Assembly (NCBI RefSeq): GCF_025947185.1
Contig: NZ_CP110001.1
Span: 4,340,001 to 4,404,000 of the forward strand
Direction of reading: 5' to 3'
Source of the DNA: Flavobacterium sp. N2038
GTDB taxonomy: Bacteria > Bacteroidota > Bacteroidia > Flavobacteriales > Flavobacteriaceae
DNA length: 64,000 nt
Positions within the stretch are counted from its first letter, which is position 1. Every line of letters begins with the position of its first letter. Made by a program: the position numbers and the translations under genes. This document shows, one piece after another, positions 53,499 to 62,470 of the stretch. Under the pieces are notes generated by a model that saw nothing but the letters and a program-made list of their open reading frames with translations, searched no databases and was not told the origin of the DNA.

Positions 53499-54140
53499 AT
53501 GCATTTTATTTCACAAGAATTAGAAGATTATATCGAACAGCATTCTGAAAACGAACCAGCGTTATTAGCAAAACTCAATAAAGAAACTTACCAGAAAATT
53601 CTTCTGCCAAGAATGTTAAGCGGACATTTTCAAGGTCGTGTTCTAAGTATGCTTTCTAAATTGATTCGCCCTGTAAACATTCTTGAAATAGGAACTTATA
53701 CCGGTTATGCTGCTTTGTGTTTATGCGAAGGAATGCAGGAAAATGGCCAATTGCACACCATTGATATCAAAGAAGAACTAATTGATTTTCAACGAAAATA
53801 CTTTGACGCTTCGCCTTGGGGAAAACAAATTTTTCAACATTTAGGAGAAGCAGTAGATATTATTCCAAATCTGGATGTAAAATTTGATTTAGTTTTTATT
53901 GATGCCGATAAAGAAAACTATATCAATTATTGGGAAATGATTGTCCCAAAAATGAACAAGGGCGGAATCATTTTATCTGACAATGTTTTATGGAGCGGAA
54001 AAATTCTGGATCCGGTTCATCCAAATGATGTAAGTACAAAAGTACTTTTAGAATACAATCAGCTTTTAAAAGATGATCCAAGAGTGGAGACCGTTTTATT
54101 GCCAATTCGTGATGGGTTGACGGTGAGTAGAGTACTTTAA
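53499..54140 (+). CDS. O-methyltransferase (class I SAM-dependent, Methyltransf_3 type)
   Basis: A 213-residue methyltransferase related to the caffeoyl-CoA/catechol O-methyltransferase group. The SAM loop is ILEIGTYTGYAAL; FIDADKENYINYW holds the metal-binding Asp residues and SDNVLWSGK the third. The small size and N-terminal HISQELEDYIEQH helices are typical of the bacterial YrrM-like branch. Substrate unknown. Confidence 0.93.
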   Translation: MHFISQELEDYIEQHSENEPALLAKLNKETYQKILLPRMLSGHFQGRVLSMLSKLIRPVNILEIGTYTGYAALCLCEGMQENGQLHTIDIKEELIDFQRKYFDASPWGKQIFQHLGEAVDIIPNLDVKFDLVFIDADKENYINYWEMIVPKMNKGGIILSDNVLWSGKILDPVHPNDVSTKVLLEYNQLLKDDPRVETVLLPIRDGLTVSRVL

Positions 54141-54170
54141 GGAAGGTTCTAAGATGCTAAGGTTCTGAGT
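54141..54170. repeat. GTTCTAAG-type dispersed repeat, copy 1
   Basis: AAGGTTCTAAGATGCTAAGG followed by TTCTGAG starts one base after the methyltransferase stop codon. An inverted relative flanks the other side of the next gene (54948-55016). Confidence 0.55.
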
Positions 54171-54207
54171 TTTTTTATACTGATAATTATAAAAATAAAT
54201 TTCAAAG

Positions 54208-54933
54208 ATGATTTTTTTGAACGAAATAAATACTGAAGGTTTCTCTATTGTAAACAATGTTTATACAGAAAATGAAATTGAAAAACTGATTTCATTAATT
54301 GAAAATAAAACCGAAAGTGACTCTGATAATTCGACTTTCAGAAAATCTCAGGATTTATTTGCTATCAGACAATTTCATAAAGAAGTTCCTGAAACTTTAG
54401 ATTTTATTTTTAATGAAAATTTAAAAGAGATTATTGATTCTAATTTTGGAAAAGGGTATTTCATTACCAAATCAATTTATTTTGACAAGCCCGAAAAATC
54501 AAATTGGTTTGTCGCTTATCATCAGGATTTGACAATTTCAGTAGATAAAAAAATTGAAGCTGAAAACTTCGATAATTGGACTATAAAACAAAATCAATTT
54601 GCAGTGCAACCACCGGTAGAAATTTTAGAAGACAATTTCACCATCAGAATCCATATAGATAAAACTACTAAAGACAATGGTGCTTTAAAAGTTATCAATA
54701 ATTCTCACTCAAAAGGGATTTTAAGAATCGAAAACTTGGATTTTGAATCAGAGAAAAAAACTATATGCGAAGTAGAAAAAGGAGGCATCATGATTATGAA
54801 ACCGTTATTATTTCATGCTTCAAACAAAACCACAAACAACGAAAGAAGAAGAGTAATTCATATTGAATTCAGCAAACAACAACTTCCAGCCGGATTAGAA
54901 TGGAGTGAAGGCACAATTCTTAAAAACAATTAA
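54208..54933 (+). CDS. Phytanoyl-CoA dioxygenase (PhyH) family protein
   Basis: A 241-residue Fe(II)/2-oxoglutarate oxygenase of the PhyH type. The iron ligands are H105 and D107 (YHQDL) and the distal H203 (LLFHAS), with R214 placed to bind 2-oxoglutarate. It probably hydroxylates a small molecule or lipid; substrate unknown. The gene is flanked by inverted copies of a dispersed GTTCTAAG repeat. Confidence 0.88.
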   Translation: MIFLNEINTEGFSIVNNVYTENEIEKLISLIENKTESDSDNSTFRKSQDLFAIRQFHKEVPETLDFIFNENLKEIIDSNFGKGYFITKSIYFDKPEKSNWFVAYHQDLTISVDKKIEAENFDNWTIKQNQFAVQPPVEILEDNFTIRIHIDKTTKDNGALKVINNSHSKGILRIENLDFESEKKTICEVEKGGIMIMKPLLFHASNKTTNNERRRVIHIEFSKQQLPAGLEWSEGTILKNN

Positions 54934-54947
54934 GACACGACACTAAA

Positions 54948-55019
54948 TAAATAAGGTTCTAAGTCTTCTCAAACAAAAAACTTAGAACCTTAGTATCTTA
55001 GTAACTCAGAACCTTTCTT
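54948..55019. repeat. GTTCTAAG-type dispersed repeat, copy 2 (inverted pair)
   Basis: AAGGTTCTAAGTC, then ACTTAGAACCTTAGTATCTT and AACTCAGAACCTTTC form an inverted arrangement that also serves as a likely terminator between convergent genes. It is the inverse of the copy at 54141-54170. Confidence 0.55.
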
Positions 55020-55024
55020 AAAAA

Positions 55025-55588
55025 TTATCCCGGAAAATACTGTGGCTTTAATTTTCGGTATACTAAGTAAATCAAAGATCCAAAAAGTGCTCCGAAGAAA
55101 TATCCTGTAAGTATATCGCCCGGGTAGTGCAATCCTAAATAAATACGGCTATAAGCAAAAACTAAAGGCCACAAAAATAAAAATCCAAGATATTTGAACT
55201 GGCGTTTTAAAACCAGATACAAAAAGGTTGCTACAGCCATAGTATTGGCGGCATGACCAGAGAAAAAGCTGTATGATTTTCTAACCTGAACAACACGTAT
55301 AAATGAATTGATTTCCGGATTATTGCAAGGGCGCAGACGCTCAAATGTGTGCTTAAACAAATTACAGGTCTGATCGGTAAAAGCGATCAAAACTGCTATA
55401 AAAAGTAGTAAGTACAAGGTTTGTTTACCTCCTATTTTTTTATAAATAAGATAAAAAACCAATAAAAAAATGGGAGTCCAATACCACTGATTTGTAATAA
55501 TCAGCCAAAGTTTATCATATGTCTCAGAACCTAAACCATTCAGATACACAAAAAGATTGGTATCTAATTCCTTTATTTTTTCAAGCAT
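55025..55588 (-). CDS. PAP2 family phosphatase (undecaprenyl diphosphatase-like)
   Basis: A 187-residue, six-helix membrane phosphatase. The three PAP2 motifs are present: KHTFERLRP, FFSGHAANTM and SRIYLGLHYPGDILTGY. Members dephosphorylate lipid pyrophosphates such as undecaprenyl diphosphate, which would recycle the carrier used by mraY/murG; this is a family-based inference. It ends one base before the tatA frame, on the same strand, and is probably co-transcribed with it. Confidence 0.92.
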   Translation of the reverse strand: MLEKIKELDTNLFVYLNGLGSETYDKLWLIITNQWYWTPIFLLVFYLIYKKIGGKQTLYLLLFIAVLIAFTDQTCNLFKHTFERLRPCNNPEINSFIRVVQVRKSYSFFSGHAANTMAVATFLYLVLKRQFKYLGFLFLWPLVFAYSRIYLGLHYPGDILTGYFFGALFGSLIYLVYRKLKPQYFPG

Positions 55589-55589
55589 A

Positions 55590-55937
55590 TTACATTTGGC
55601 GTTTTATAGGTCCTGAAAGCGAATCAATATCTTCTTTTACTTTGTCAATTTCTGTTGCTGTGTTACCCAGCAAGTTACCAGAATCTCCTAAAATATTTGA
55701 TTTTGCATCGTTGATTTGAGCATTAATATTTCCTGTAATATCAGTAAGGGATTTTGTATCAAGACCATTAGCCTCTGCTCCTTTTTGAATTTCACTTTTA
55801 ATATCGTTAGTTGCATTTTTTAATTGTGCCATTGCTTTTCCCATTGTACGGGCGATTTCTGGTACTTTATCAGACCCAAAAAGCATTAGTACTATAAACA
55901 GTATGAAAACTAATTCTCCTCCTCCTATACCGAACAT
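55590..55937 (-). CDS. tatA: Twin-arginine translocase subunit TatA/TatE
   Basis: About 115 residues from the ATG at 55937 (MFGIGGGE); the longer frame from 55961 adds an unconserved stretch. One short N-terminal membrane helix (ELVFILFIVLMLFGSDKVPE), the conserved FG turn and an amphipathic helix (IARTMGKAMAQLKNATNDI) are diagnostic. The acidic C-terminal tail is longer than usual. It forms the pore of the folded-protein exporter; tatC is not in the window. Confidence 0.93.
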   Translation of the reverse strand: MFGIGGGELVFILFIVLMLFGSDKVPEIARTMGKAMAQLKNATNDIKSEIQKGAEANGLDTKSLTDITGNINAQINDAKSNILGDSGNLLGNTATEIDKVKEDIDSLSGPIKRQM

Positions 55938-56001
55938 ATCTTTTATTTTTATGTGCCACAAAGATATTAAATTTTGCAGCGTAGAGTTTTAAAATTTACT
56001 T

Positions 56002-56035
56002 AAAAAAAAAAGACTCTTTTCAGAGTCTTTTTTGC
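56002..56035. terminator. Terminator after the M1 peptidase gene
   Basis: AAAAAGACTC and GAGTCTTTTTT form a hairpin with a five-base loop, eight bases past the peptidase stop codon (minus strand). Confidence 0.85.
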
Positions 56036-56042
56036 TTTATAT

Positions 56043-58289
56043 TTAGTCAAATTTTGACTTTTGTTCCACTTTTGGCCAGGAATTATTAGTCACATCAATG
56101 TCAGCAGTCAATAACTTTGGATCAATTTGTATGCTTTTTATTGCTTTTGAAGTTGCATAAACTTTCTTGGCAGTATCATTATTTTTTCTCCAAATTTGCG
56201 CCGGATACTGATAATTGTCTTTTGAGCCATCTTCATAAGTGATCTCCACTAAAATTGGCATAATCATTCCTCCTGGTTTATTAAACTCAACTTCATAGAA
56301 ATACTTAGGCGATTTTAAACTTGCTTTCTCTTCACTTGTAAACGTTTTTTCTACATAGTCTGCTAAAGTTTTTACGTCTTCAACTTTCAATGGTTTTTTA
56401 CTAGAATCGCTAACTTCTGCATTGTCTCCTGCTACTAAATAAACAAAAGGGCCTTTATCAAAACCAAAACGTCCTTTTTTAACTTTTACATCTTTAATAT
56501 CTGTTGTTGGAGTTTCAGAAACATAATACTGTTTAACCTCTTTAATTCCGATATCTACAAAATCAGTTGAATAAAACCATCCTCTAAAAAACCAATCTAA
56601 ATCAACTGCCGAAGCGTCTTCCATTGTTCTAAAGAAATCTTCCGGAGTTGGATGTTTAAATTTCCATCTGTTTGCATAGGTTCTGAAAGCGTAATCAAAC
56701 AACTCTCTTCCCATAACAACTTCTCTTAAAATATTAAGTCCTGTAGCCGGTTTTCCGTAAGCGTTATTTCCGAATTGATGAATTGTCTCAGAGTTTGACA
56801 TAATTGGCTCCAAAAACTTCTGATCACCACTCATATAAGGAACAATATTTTTAGCAGGACCACGTCTTGACGGAAAGTTAGGATCTAATTCCTGTTCTGC
56901 TAAATATTGCAGAAACGAGTTCAAACCTTCATCCATCCAGGTCCATTGACGCTCATCAGAGTTTACAATCATAGGAAAGAAAGTATGTCCCACCTCATGA
57001 ATAATAACACCAACCATTCCGTTTTTAACTTCTTTACTGGTTACTCCATTTTCATCAGGGCGACCATAATTCCAGCAAATCATAGGATATTCCATCCCCT
57101 GATCCTCTGCAGAAACCGAAACAGCCTTTGGATAAGGATAATCAAAAGTATGTGATGAATAGCTTTTAAGAGTATGCGCTACAGTCATTGTAGATGTTTC
57201 TCCCCAAAGTGGATTTGATTCCTTAGGATAAACCGATTCTGCCATTACGACTTTACCGCCCAATTTAACAGCCATTGCATCGTAAATGAATTTTCTTGAA
57301 GAAGCAATTCCGAAATCGCGTACATTTTTTGCACTGAATTTCCATGTTTTTTTCTTTTCAGAGAAACCTTTTTCTGCTGCTTCAGCTTCAGCCTGAGTTA
57401 CAATTACAACTGGTTTATCAAATGATTTCTGAGCCTGCTCATAACGTTTTACCTGTTCAGCAGTAAAAACTTCGCTTCTGTTCATTAACTCCCCCGTTGC
57501 ATCAATTACATGATCAGCAGGAACTGTAATATTTACATCAAAATTTCCAAACGGAAGAGCAAATTCTCCACTTCCCCAAAACTGCATATTTTGCCATCCT
57601 TCAACATCATTATAAACTGCCATTCTAGGATAGAATTGTGCAATTACATATAATTTATTCCCGTCTTTTTCGAATAATTCATAACCTGAACGCCCGCCTT
57701 CTTTTCTATAATTATTAATATTGTACCACCACTTTATTGCCATAGAAATCTTTTCTCCCGGTTTTAAAGGAGTTGCAAGATTAATACGCATCATAGTTTC
57801 GTTGATTGTATATGACATTGGATTTCCTTTAGCATCTTTTACCTGCTCAATATTAAATCCGCGTTCTAAATCTTTTTTCAAATATTTACCTGAAAAACCA
57901 TCAAGCGGTAAAACCTGATTGATTTTTTCACTTTCTGCTAAAGTGCTTTGCGTATTGGCTTTGGCCTGATTTTGATCCAGCTGAATCCATAAGTATTCTA
58001 AACTGTCAGGAGAATTATTTGAATACGTAATAACTTCAGAACCTGTTATTTTAGAGTTTTTATCGTCTAATTCAATATCAATTTTATAATCTGCCTGCTG
58101 TTGATAATATGCAGGACCAGGTGCTCCAGATGCTGTACGAAACATATTTGGTGTCGCCAACAAATCGTACATCTGGCTAAATTTGTTCGTATCGTATTTT
58201 CCTTGCTGTTTTGGAGCAACAGGAGTAGTTGTTTTTTCCTGAGCTAGTAGCATAGCCGGAAAAAGTAAGAATAATGAAAGCTTTTTCAT
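56043..58289 (-). CDS. M1 family zinc metallopeptidase (aminopeptidase N-like), exported
   Basis: A 748-residue protein with signal peptide MKKLSLFLLFPAMLLAQ. Zinc motif HEVGH at 431-435 and third ligand E454 (WMDEGLN) are intact. The exopeptidase GAMEN position reads QGMEY (397-401), so the aminopeptidase specificity loop is altered but the Glu is kept. The N-terminal beta domain spans about 65-260. Last gene of a five-gene minus-strand run; it lies 66 bases after the DUF6702 gene. It may cleave periplasmic or environmental peptides. Confidence 0.93.
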   Translation of the reverse strand: MKKLSLFLLFPAMLLAQEKTTTPVAPKQQGKYDTNKFSQMYDLLATPNMFRTASGAPGPAYYQQQADYKIDIELDDKNSKITGSEVITYSNNSPDSLEYLWIQLDQNQAKANTQSTLAESEKINQVLPLDGFSGKYLKKDLERGFNIEQVKDAKGNPMSYTINETMMRINLATPLKPGEKISMAIKWWYNINNYRKEGGRSGYELFEKDGNKLYVIAQFYPRMAVYNDVEGWQNMQFWGSGEFALPFGNFDVNITVPADHVIDATGELMNRSEVFTAEQVKRYEQAQKSFDKPVVIVTQAEAEAAEKGFSEKKKTWKFSAKNVRDFGIASSRKFIYDAMAVKLGGKVVMAESVYPKESNPLWGETSTMTVAHTLKSYSSHTFDYPYPKAVSVSAEDQGMEYPMICWNYGRPDENGVTSKEVKNGMVGVIIHEVGHTFFPMIVNSDERQWTWMDEGLNSFLQYLAEQELDPNFPSRRGPAKNIVPYMSGDQKFLEPIMSNSETIHQFGNNAYGKPATGLNILREVVMGRELFDYAFRTYANRWKFKHPTPEDFFRTMEDASAVDLDWFFRGWFYSTDFVDIGIKEVKQYYVSETPTTDIKDVKVKKGRFGFDKGPFVYLVAGDNAEVSDSSKKPLKVEDVKTLADYVEKTFTSEEKASLKSPKYFYEVEFNKPGGMIMPILVEITYEDGSKDNYQYPAQIWRKNNDTAKKVYATSKAIKSIQIDPKLLTADIDVTNNSWPKVEQKSKFD

Positions 58290-58355
58290 AAAAATTTAAT
58301 GGTAATTTAAACAGACGGTGAAAATAACAATTAAAACAACAATTTTATGTTTTCA

Positions 58356-58862
58356 CTAGTACTTTAACAGTTCTTTCCTCGAGGATTCTGTAAAAAGTAC
58401 ACTCTTTTTAGTATTGAATGCTGAAATATGCGTAATGTTTTGCTGTTCCGCATTCCAATCTACTAAAATTGAGTTTGAAATTTCAAGTGTTTTAAATTTA
58501 TCTACATCTTTTACTCTGGAATAACAAACCAAAACATCATTTGACTCTACTTCTTTAAACAAAAAAGTAATTACTTTAGTCTGACCGTTTATTTTAATTG
58601 CAAAATTTTCAGTAAGATATTTTTTTAACAATTCGATATCTTCCGGAGTTTCTTTATCAGTACCTACAAATGCTTTTTTATGGTATTTTTTTTCTAATCC
58701 GTTATTTAGATCATCAATAAAAATACGGGAAGTGATTTGAATCATCTTTTTTTCAGCTGCATAATTAACCTGAAAAACACCCACATAAAACTTGTGAAAT
58801 GCAAATGCTGAAAGCGATAAAAACAATATCCCGATTATAGGATAGAAAAACCTATTTCTCAT
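58356..58862 (-). CDS. DUF6702 family protein
   Basis: A 168-residue protein with an N-terminal membrane anchor or signal (FFYPIIGILFLSLSAFAFHKF) and the pattern HKFYVGVFQVNY ... IQITSRIFIDDLNNGLEK, recognised as DUF6702 of Bacteroidota. Function unknown. It overlaps the preceding carboxypeptidase-regulatory gene by four bases (ATGA), showing an operon. Confidence 0.85.
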   Translation of the reverse strand: MRNRFFYPIIGILFLSLSAFAFHKFYVGVFQVNYAAEKKMIQITSRIFIDDLNNGLEKKYHKKAFVGTDKETPEDIELLKKYLTENFAIKINGQTKVITFLFKEVESNDVLVCYSRVKDVDKFKTLEISNSILVDWNAEQQNITHISAFNTKKSVLFTESSRKELLKY

Positions 58863-59614
58863 TTTTGATGCACATTCGATTTTTGAAATTCTTTATTCTT
58901 ATTGATTAAAAAATCTATTAATTCAAATTTCTGATCAGGATTAACATGTCTTTTAGACTCAGGATCGTTTGAGCAATACATTAAAAACAACTCCACTTCA
59001 TCCTGCTCTAAACCTAAGGTTTTAGTAAAAAAATCTGGTTTAAAATTATCCTTTACATACGTAACAAAAGCAATGTCGGATATTTCCTCTTCTTTTACGT
59101 TGTCTTTTTTCTTCAGCAATTTCTTAACATCTTTAAAAATTCGAACAAAGTCTGTTCCGTATTTAATAGTCTGATCAGAATACATTGCCGTATTTTTTGC
59201 CGTAGATTGTTTGTCATCTTCAAATTGCATATCGACTATAGACTGCGACCCAACTCCTAATGATTTTACTTTTAAATCTTTACGAACAACAACTTCCTTT
59301 AACTGATTGTTTATCAAATCCAAAGGCACAACTAAAAGAATTTGCGCACAATCTTTCTCTGATAACACAATTTTTTTAGATTGAAATGCCATTCCGCTAA
59401 AAAGCAAGGTATCTTTTGGCTGAGCCAAAATATCAAACAAACCTCCTGAACCAATAAATGTTCTGGTATTGGCATTAATATTCATAACATAACCACTTTC
59501 TATTGAAAGTGAAGTATTAACCACTTGTCCGTGAAGTGATTTCCTCGTAGCATTTTGTCCTAAAGCAAATTGACAAAATAAACAAACAACGAATATTCCT
59601 AACTTATTTTTCAT
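58859..59614 (-). CDS. Carboxypeptidase-regulatory-like domain protein (paralogue 3)
   Basis: A 251-residue exported protein (signal MKNKLGIFVVCLFCQFALGQ). The N-terminal beta domain (about 25-105) is CarboxypepD_reg-like: HGQVVNTSLSIESGYVMNIN, then DTLLFSGMAFQSKKIVLSE. After VVVRKDLKVKSLGVGSQSI the C-terminal half is different from its two upstream paralogues (CSNDPESKRHVNPDQKFELI). It overlaps the paralogue upstream by 11 bases and the DUF6702 gene by four. Confidence 0.85.
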   Translation of the reverse strand: MKNKLGIFVVCLFCQFALGQNATRKSLHGQVVNTSLSIESGYVMNINANTRTFIGSGGLFDILAQPKDTLLFSGMAFQSKKIVLSEKDCAQILLVVPLDLINNQLKEVVVRKDLKVKSLGVGSQSIVDMQFEDDKQSTAKNTAMYSDQTIKYGTDFVRIFKDVKKLLKKKDNVKEEEISDIAFVTYVKDNFKPDFFTKTLGLEQDEVELFLMYCSNDPESKRHVNPDQKFELIDFLINKNKEFQKSNVHQK

Positions 59615-60332
59615 TTTCTAGAATAATTAAATATTTTCTGGCTAAATCTGTGATTAAAAACATACTCATTGTTTTGTTTTTCGTATTCAAAGATACAGCA
59701 AATTCAGTATCATCCACACAGAATAATTGAAATCCTTTAATATCATCTACCGGAATTTTCAATCTGTCAGTATAATAATTCTCCTCAAAAAGATATTCTA
59801 TTTTCCTAAAAAGCATTTCTTTCTTTTCTACATTTACTTCTTTTTTAAGCATTGCAGTACGTCCGGAAATCTTGTTAATTAATTTATCTACAGATGTTGA
59901 AGTTGCTGTAAAAACTTTTCTTTCTGCTGGCGTATAAGTTTTCATCCCGCGTGGCACGATTCCAAGATTTTCGGTTGTGATATTTGCATTTTCATTCACA
60001 ACAACTTCTTTCAGTTCAATTTCTTTGGCTGTCATTTTCACCAGAAGCTTACCAGACTCCATATCCTCAGCTGTAATTCTAAGCTTTAAGGGCTCTAAAT
60101 TTACAGACGAAAAAACCAAAACATCACCTTCTTTAACCACAATGGAAAACATTCCGTTTTCATCTGAAACCGTAGTTAATTGAGTGGTATTATCCACAAT
60201 ATTAACTCCATTTACAGAAGTTGACTTTTCAAAAATCTGACCCAAAATTTCTTTTGAAGCTGTTTTTTGCGAAAATCCAACCTGAATCAAAAACAATAAA
60301 AAAATTATATTTAAAACTTTACTTAATTTCAC
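59604..60332 (-). CDS. Carboxypeptidase-regulatory-like domain protein (paralogue 2)
   Basis: About 242 residues. A TTG at 60338 and a GTG at 60332 are both in frame; the GTG is preferred because it gives a compact signal peptide (MKLSKVLNIIFLLFLIQVGFSQ). The beta domain is followed by EVVVNENANI, a GIVPRGMKTYTPAERKVFTA stretch and GRTAMLKKEVNVEKKE, all shared with paralogue 1. It overlaps paralogue 1 by 14 bases. Confidence 0.85.
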   Translation of the reverse strand: MKLSKVLNIIFLLFLIQVGFSQKTASKEILGQIFEKSTSVNGVNIVDNTTQLTTVSDENGMFSIVVKEGDVLVFSSVNLEPLKLRITAEDMESGKLLVKMTAKEIELKEVVVNENANITTENLGIVPRGMKTYTPAERKVFTATSTSVDKLINKISGRTAMLKKEVNVEKKEMLFRKIEYLFEENYYTDRLKIPVDDIKGFQLFCVDDTEFAVSLNTKNKTMSMFLITDLARKYLIILENEK

Positions 60333-61074
60333 CTGCAATTATTTCTTTATATTTAGTAGCCAGTTCAGCCAGTAAAAATTCCGTCGAAGTTTTATTCTTA
60401 GAATTTAGTATTACTGTAAACTTGTCATTTTCAACAGCATAATATTCAAATCCTTTCACATATTCACCAGGAATTTTCAAGACATTAACAAAATGCTCCA
60501 GAGTAAACATTCGTTCTAAAAGCCTCATAAAAGCCTCTTTTTTCTCAACCTCAACTTCTTTTTTAAGCATTGCTGTTCTTCCTGAAAAAACATTCAATAT
60601 TGGATCAAGCGAAACAGACCCGCCTAAACCAACATGTGCATCTAAATCTGTAGCGGTATGTAATTTTCTTTCTGCCTCTGTATATGATTTTTGACCACTC
60701 GGAATTATCCCTAACGAAACTGCATTTATACCCCTATAGTTTCTAACTACAACTTCCTGCAATTGATGCATTACCATATTTAATTTTACAGTAAAATTAA
60801 TATCCGTAAAATTCTCAGGTGTTAACAAAACTCTATTTTCTTTAAATTGTATTGCCGAAAAAACAAGAGTATCACCTGCATTGGCCAAAATCGAAAAGCC
60901 TCCTGAAGCATCTGTTATCGTCATTGCTTCTGTCTGAGCATTTACAACATATACACCCTCCAAATCTGAAGTATTGGCATTGATTTTTCCATTAATCACG
61001 GTACGCTCCTCAACCTGAGCACAAACGCTTTGCCCCAAAATAACCAGAAAAAAACAAGCGACTTTACGAATCAA
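60319..61074 (-). CDS. Carboxypeptidase-regulatory-like domain protein (paralogue 1)
   Basis: A 251-residue exported protein and first gene of the five-gene run ending in the M1 peptidase. It starts with TTG at 61074 (a stop lies four or five codons upstream and no ATG is available); signal peptide MIRKVACFFLVILGQSVCAQ. The beta domain (25-100), VVVRNYRGINAVSLGIIPSG, and the C-terminal GRTAMLKKEVEVEKKE parallel paralogue 2. The role is unknown; members may bind surface ligands. Confidence 0.85.
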   Translation of the reverse strand: MIRKVACFFLVILGQSVCAQVEERTVINGKINANTSDLEGVYVVNAQTEAMTITDASGGFSILANAGDTLVFSAIQFKENRVLLTPENFTDINFTVKLNMVMHQLQEVVVRNYRGINAVSLGIIPSGQKSYTEAERKLHTATDLDAHVGLGGSVSLDPILNVFSGRTAMLKKEVEVEKKEAFMRLLERMFTLEHFVNVLKIPGEYVKGFEYYAVENDKFTVILNSKNKTSTEFLLAELATKYKEIIAGEIK

Positions 61075-61238
61075 AATGATGAAAATTTAGAATTATTCTT
61101 AAAGCCGTAAAAATATCTTAATGTATTCCAAATATAATATTAAGGACTTGGTAAAAATATGTTAATTAAACTTTGATAATCATCCTCAAAATCAGAGTTT
61201 TTAATACCTTTAACCTATTGAATTTGATTTAAAAAAAT

Positions 61239-61946
61239 ATGAAAAGCATTATTATTGCCAGCACTTCTACACTTCACGAAGGCAGCTATTTAGAGTATTT
61301 ATTACCTACATTACAATCTCATTTTAAAAATTGCAAAAATCTTTTATTTATACCTTATGCACGTCCAGGCGGTATTTCGCATGACGATTACACTCAAAAA
61401 GCCTCAGAAGCTTTTGCCTCTATCAATATTTCTGTAAAAGGAATTCACGAATTTGAAGATCCTGAAAGCGCCATCAAAAACGCTGAAGGTATATTTACAG
61501 GCGGCGGTAATACTTTTTTACTGGTTACACAATTGTATAAAAATAAAATCATGCAGCTTCTTGCCGAAACAGCAAAAAATGGCACTCCATATTTAGGAAC
61601 CAGTGCAGGAAGCAATATTTGTGGTTTATCTATGCAAACTACCAATGATATGCCCATAATTTACCCTCCAAGCTTTCAAACTTTAGGATTAATTCCCTTT
61701 AACCTAAATCCACATTACCTAGATCCGGATTTACAATCTAAACATATGGGAGAAACACGAGAAACAAGAATTAAAGAATTCCATTCTTTTAATTCAATTC
61801 CGGTTTTAGGTTTAAGAGAAGGAAGCTGGCTGGAAGTTAAAGGAGAAAAAATCACTTTAAAAGGAAACCTGACGGCGCGTTTATTCAAACAAAATGAAAC
61901 TCCGATTGAATTAGACACTGAAAGCGACCTGAGCAATTTAAAATAA
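61239..61946 (+). CDS. pepE: Dipeptidase E / peptidase E (S51 family)
   Basis: A 235-residue cytoplasmic serine peptidase cleaving Asp-X dipeptides. The nucleophile elbow GTSAGSNI (serine after GT-S-A-G) and the GGGNTFLL loop are diagnostic; the DLGLIPFNLNPHYLDP-type segment follows. Length is close to E. coli PepE (229). Stands alone on the plus strand. Confidence 0.94.
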   Translation: MKSIIIASTSTLHEGSYLEYLLPTLQSHFKNCKNLLFIPYARPGGISHDDYTQKASEAFASINISVKGIHEFEDPESAIKNAEGIFTGGGNTFLLVTQLYKNKIMQLLAETAKNGTPYLGTSAGSNICGLSMQTTNDMPIIYPPSFQTLGLIPFNLNPHYLDPDLQSKHMGETRETRIKEFHSFNSIPVLGLREGSWLEVKGEKITLKGNLTARLFKQNETPIELDTESDLSNLK

Positions 61947-61965
61947 AATTTCAATGTTTTAAACT

Positions 61966-62022
61966 CCAAATTCCAAGATTAAAATGCATGAATCTAAAAA
62001 AATGGAATTTGGAATTTAAAAT
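61966..62022. repeat. AATTCCAA dispersed repeat behind pepE
   Basis: CCAAATTCCAAG and TGGAATTTGGAATTT make an inverted repeat just downstream of pepE, the same family as at 16571 and 35140. Confidence 0.5.
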
Positions 62023-62046
62023 ATCGGAATTTACATTAGTATAAAA

Positions 62047-62079
62047 CAAAAAAGCCTCAAACAATGTTTGAGGCTTTTG
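62047..62079. terminator. Terminator between pepE and tRNA-Gly
   Basis: AAAGCCTCAAACA and TGTTTGAGGCTTT form a perfect 13-base-pair hairpin with A/T runs. It can end both pepE (plus) and the tRNA transcript (minus). Confidence 0.85.
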
Positions 62080-62082
62080 AAG

Positions 62083-62155
<73 letters not shown>

Positions 62156-62263
62156 ATTAACAGGGTGCAAATATAAATAATTTAATTTTAAAAAAAAAAA
62201 TAAAATCAAAAATTATTTACTTTTGACTAAAAAAACCGAAACGTTTAAATTTTGGTTTTTTAG

Positions 62264-62336
<73 letters not shown>

Positions 62337-62470
62337 ATTGGTGGTGCAAATATAGAAAGAAAGTTAAGTTCAAAACAAGCTTTTTGGTAAAAAAAATCAA
62401 TTAAAAACAACATTTTTTTATAACTTATTTAAAATTAAAAAGTTATAAAATCAAATATTTTTCAAGAATT

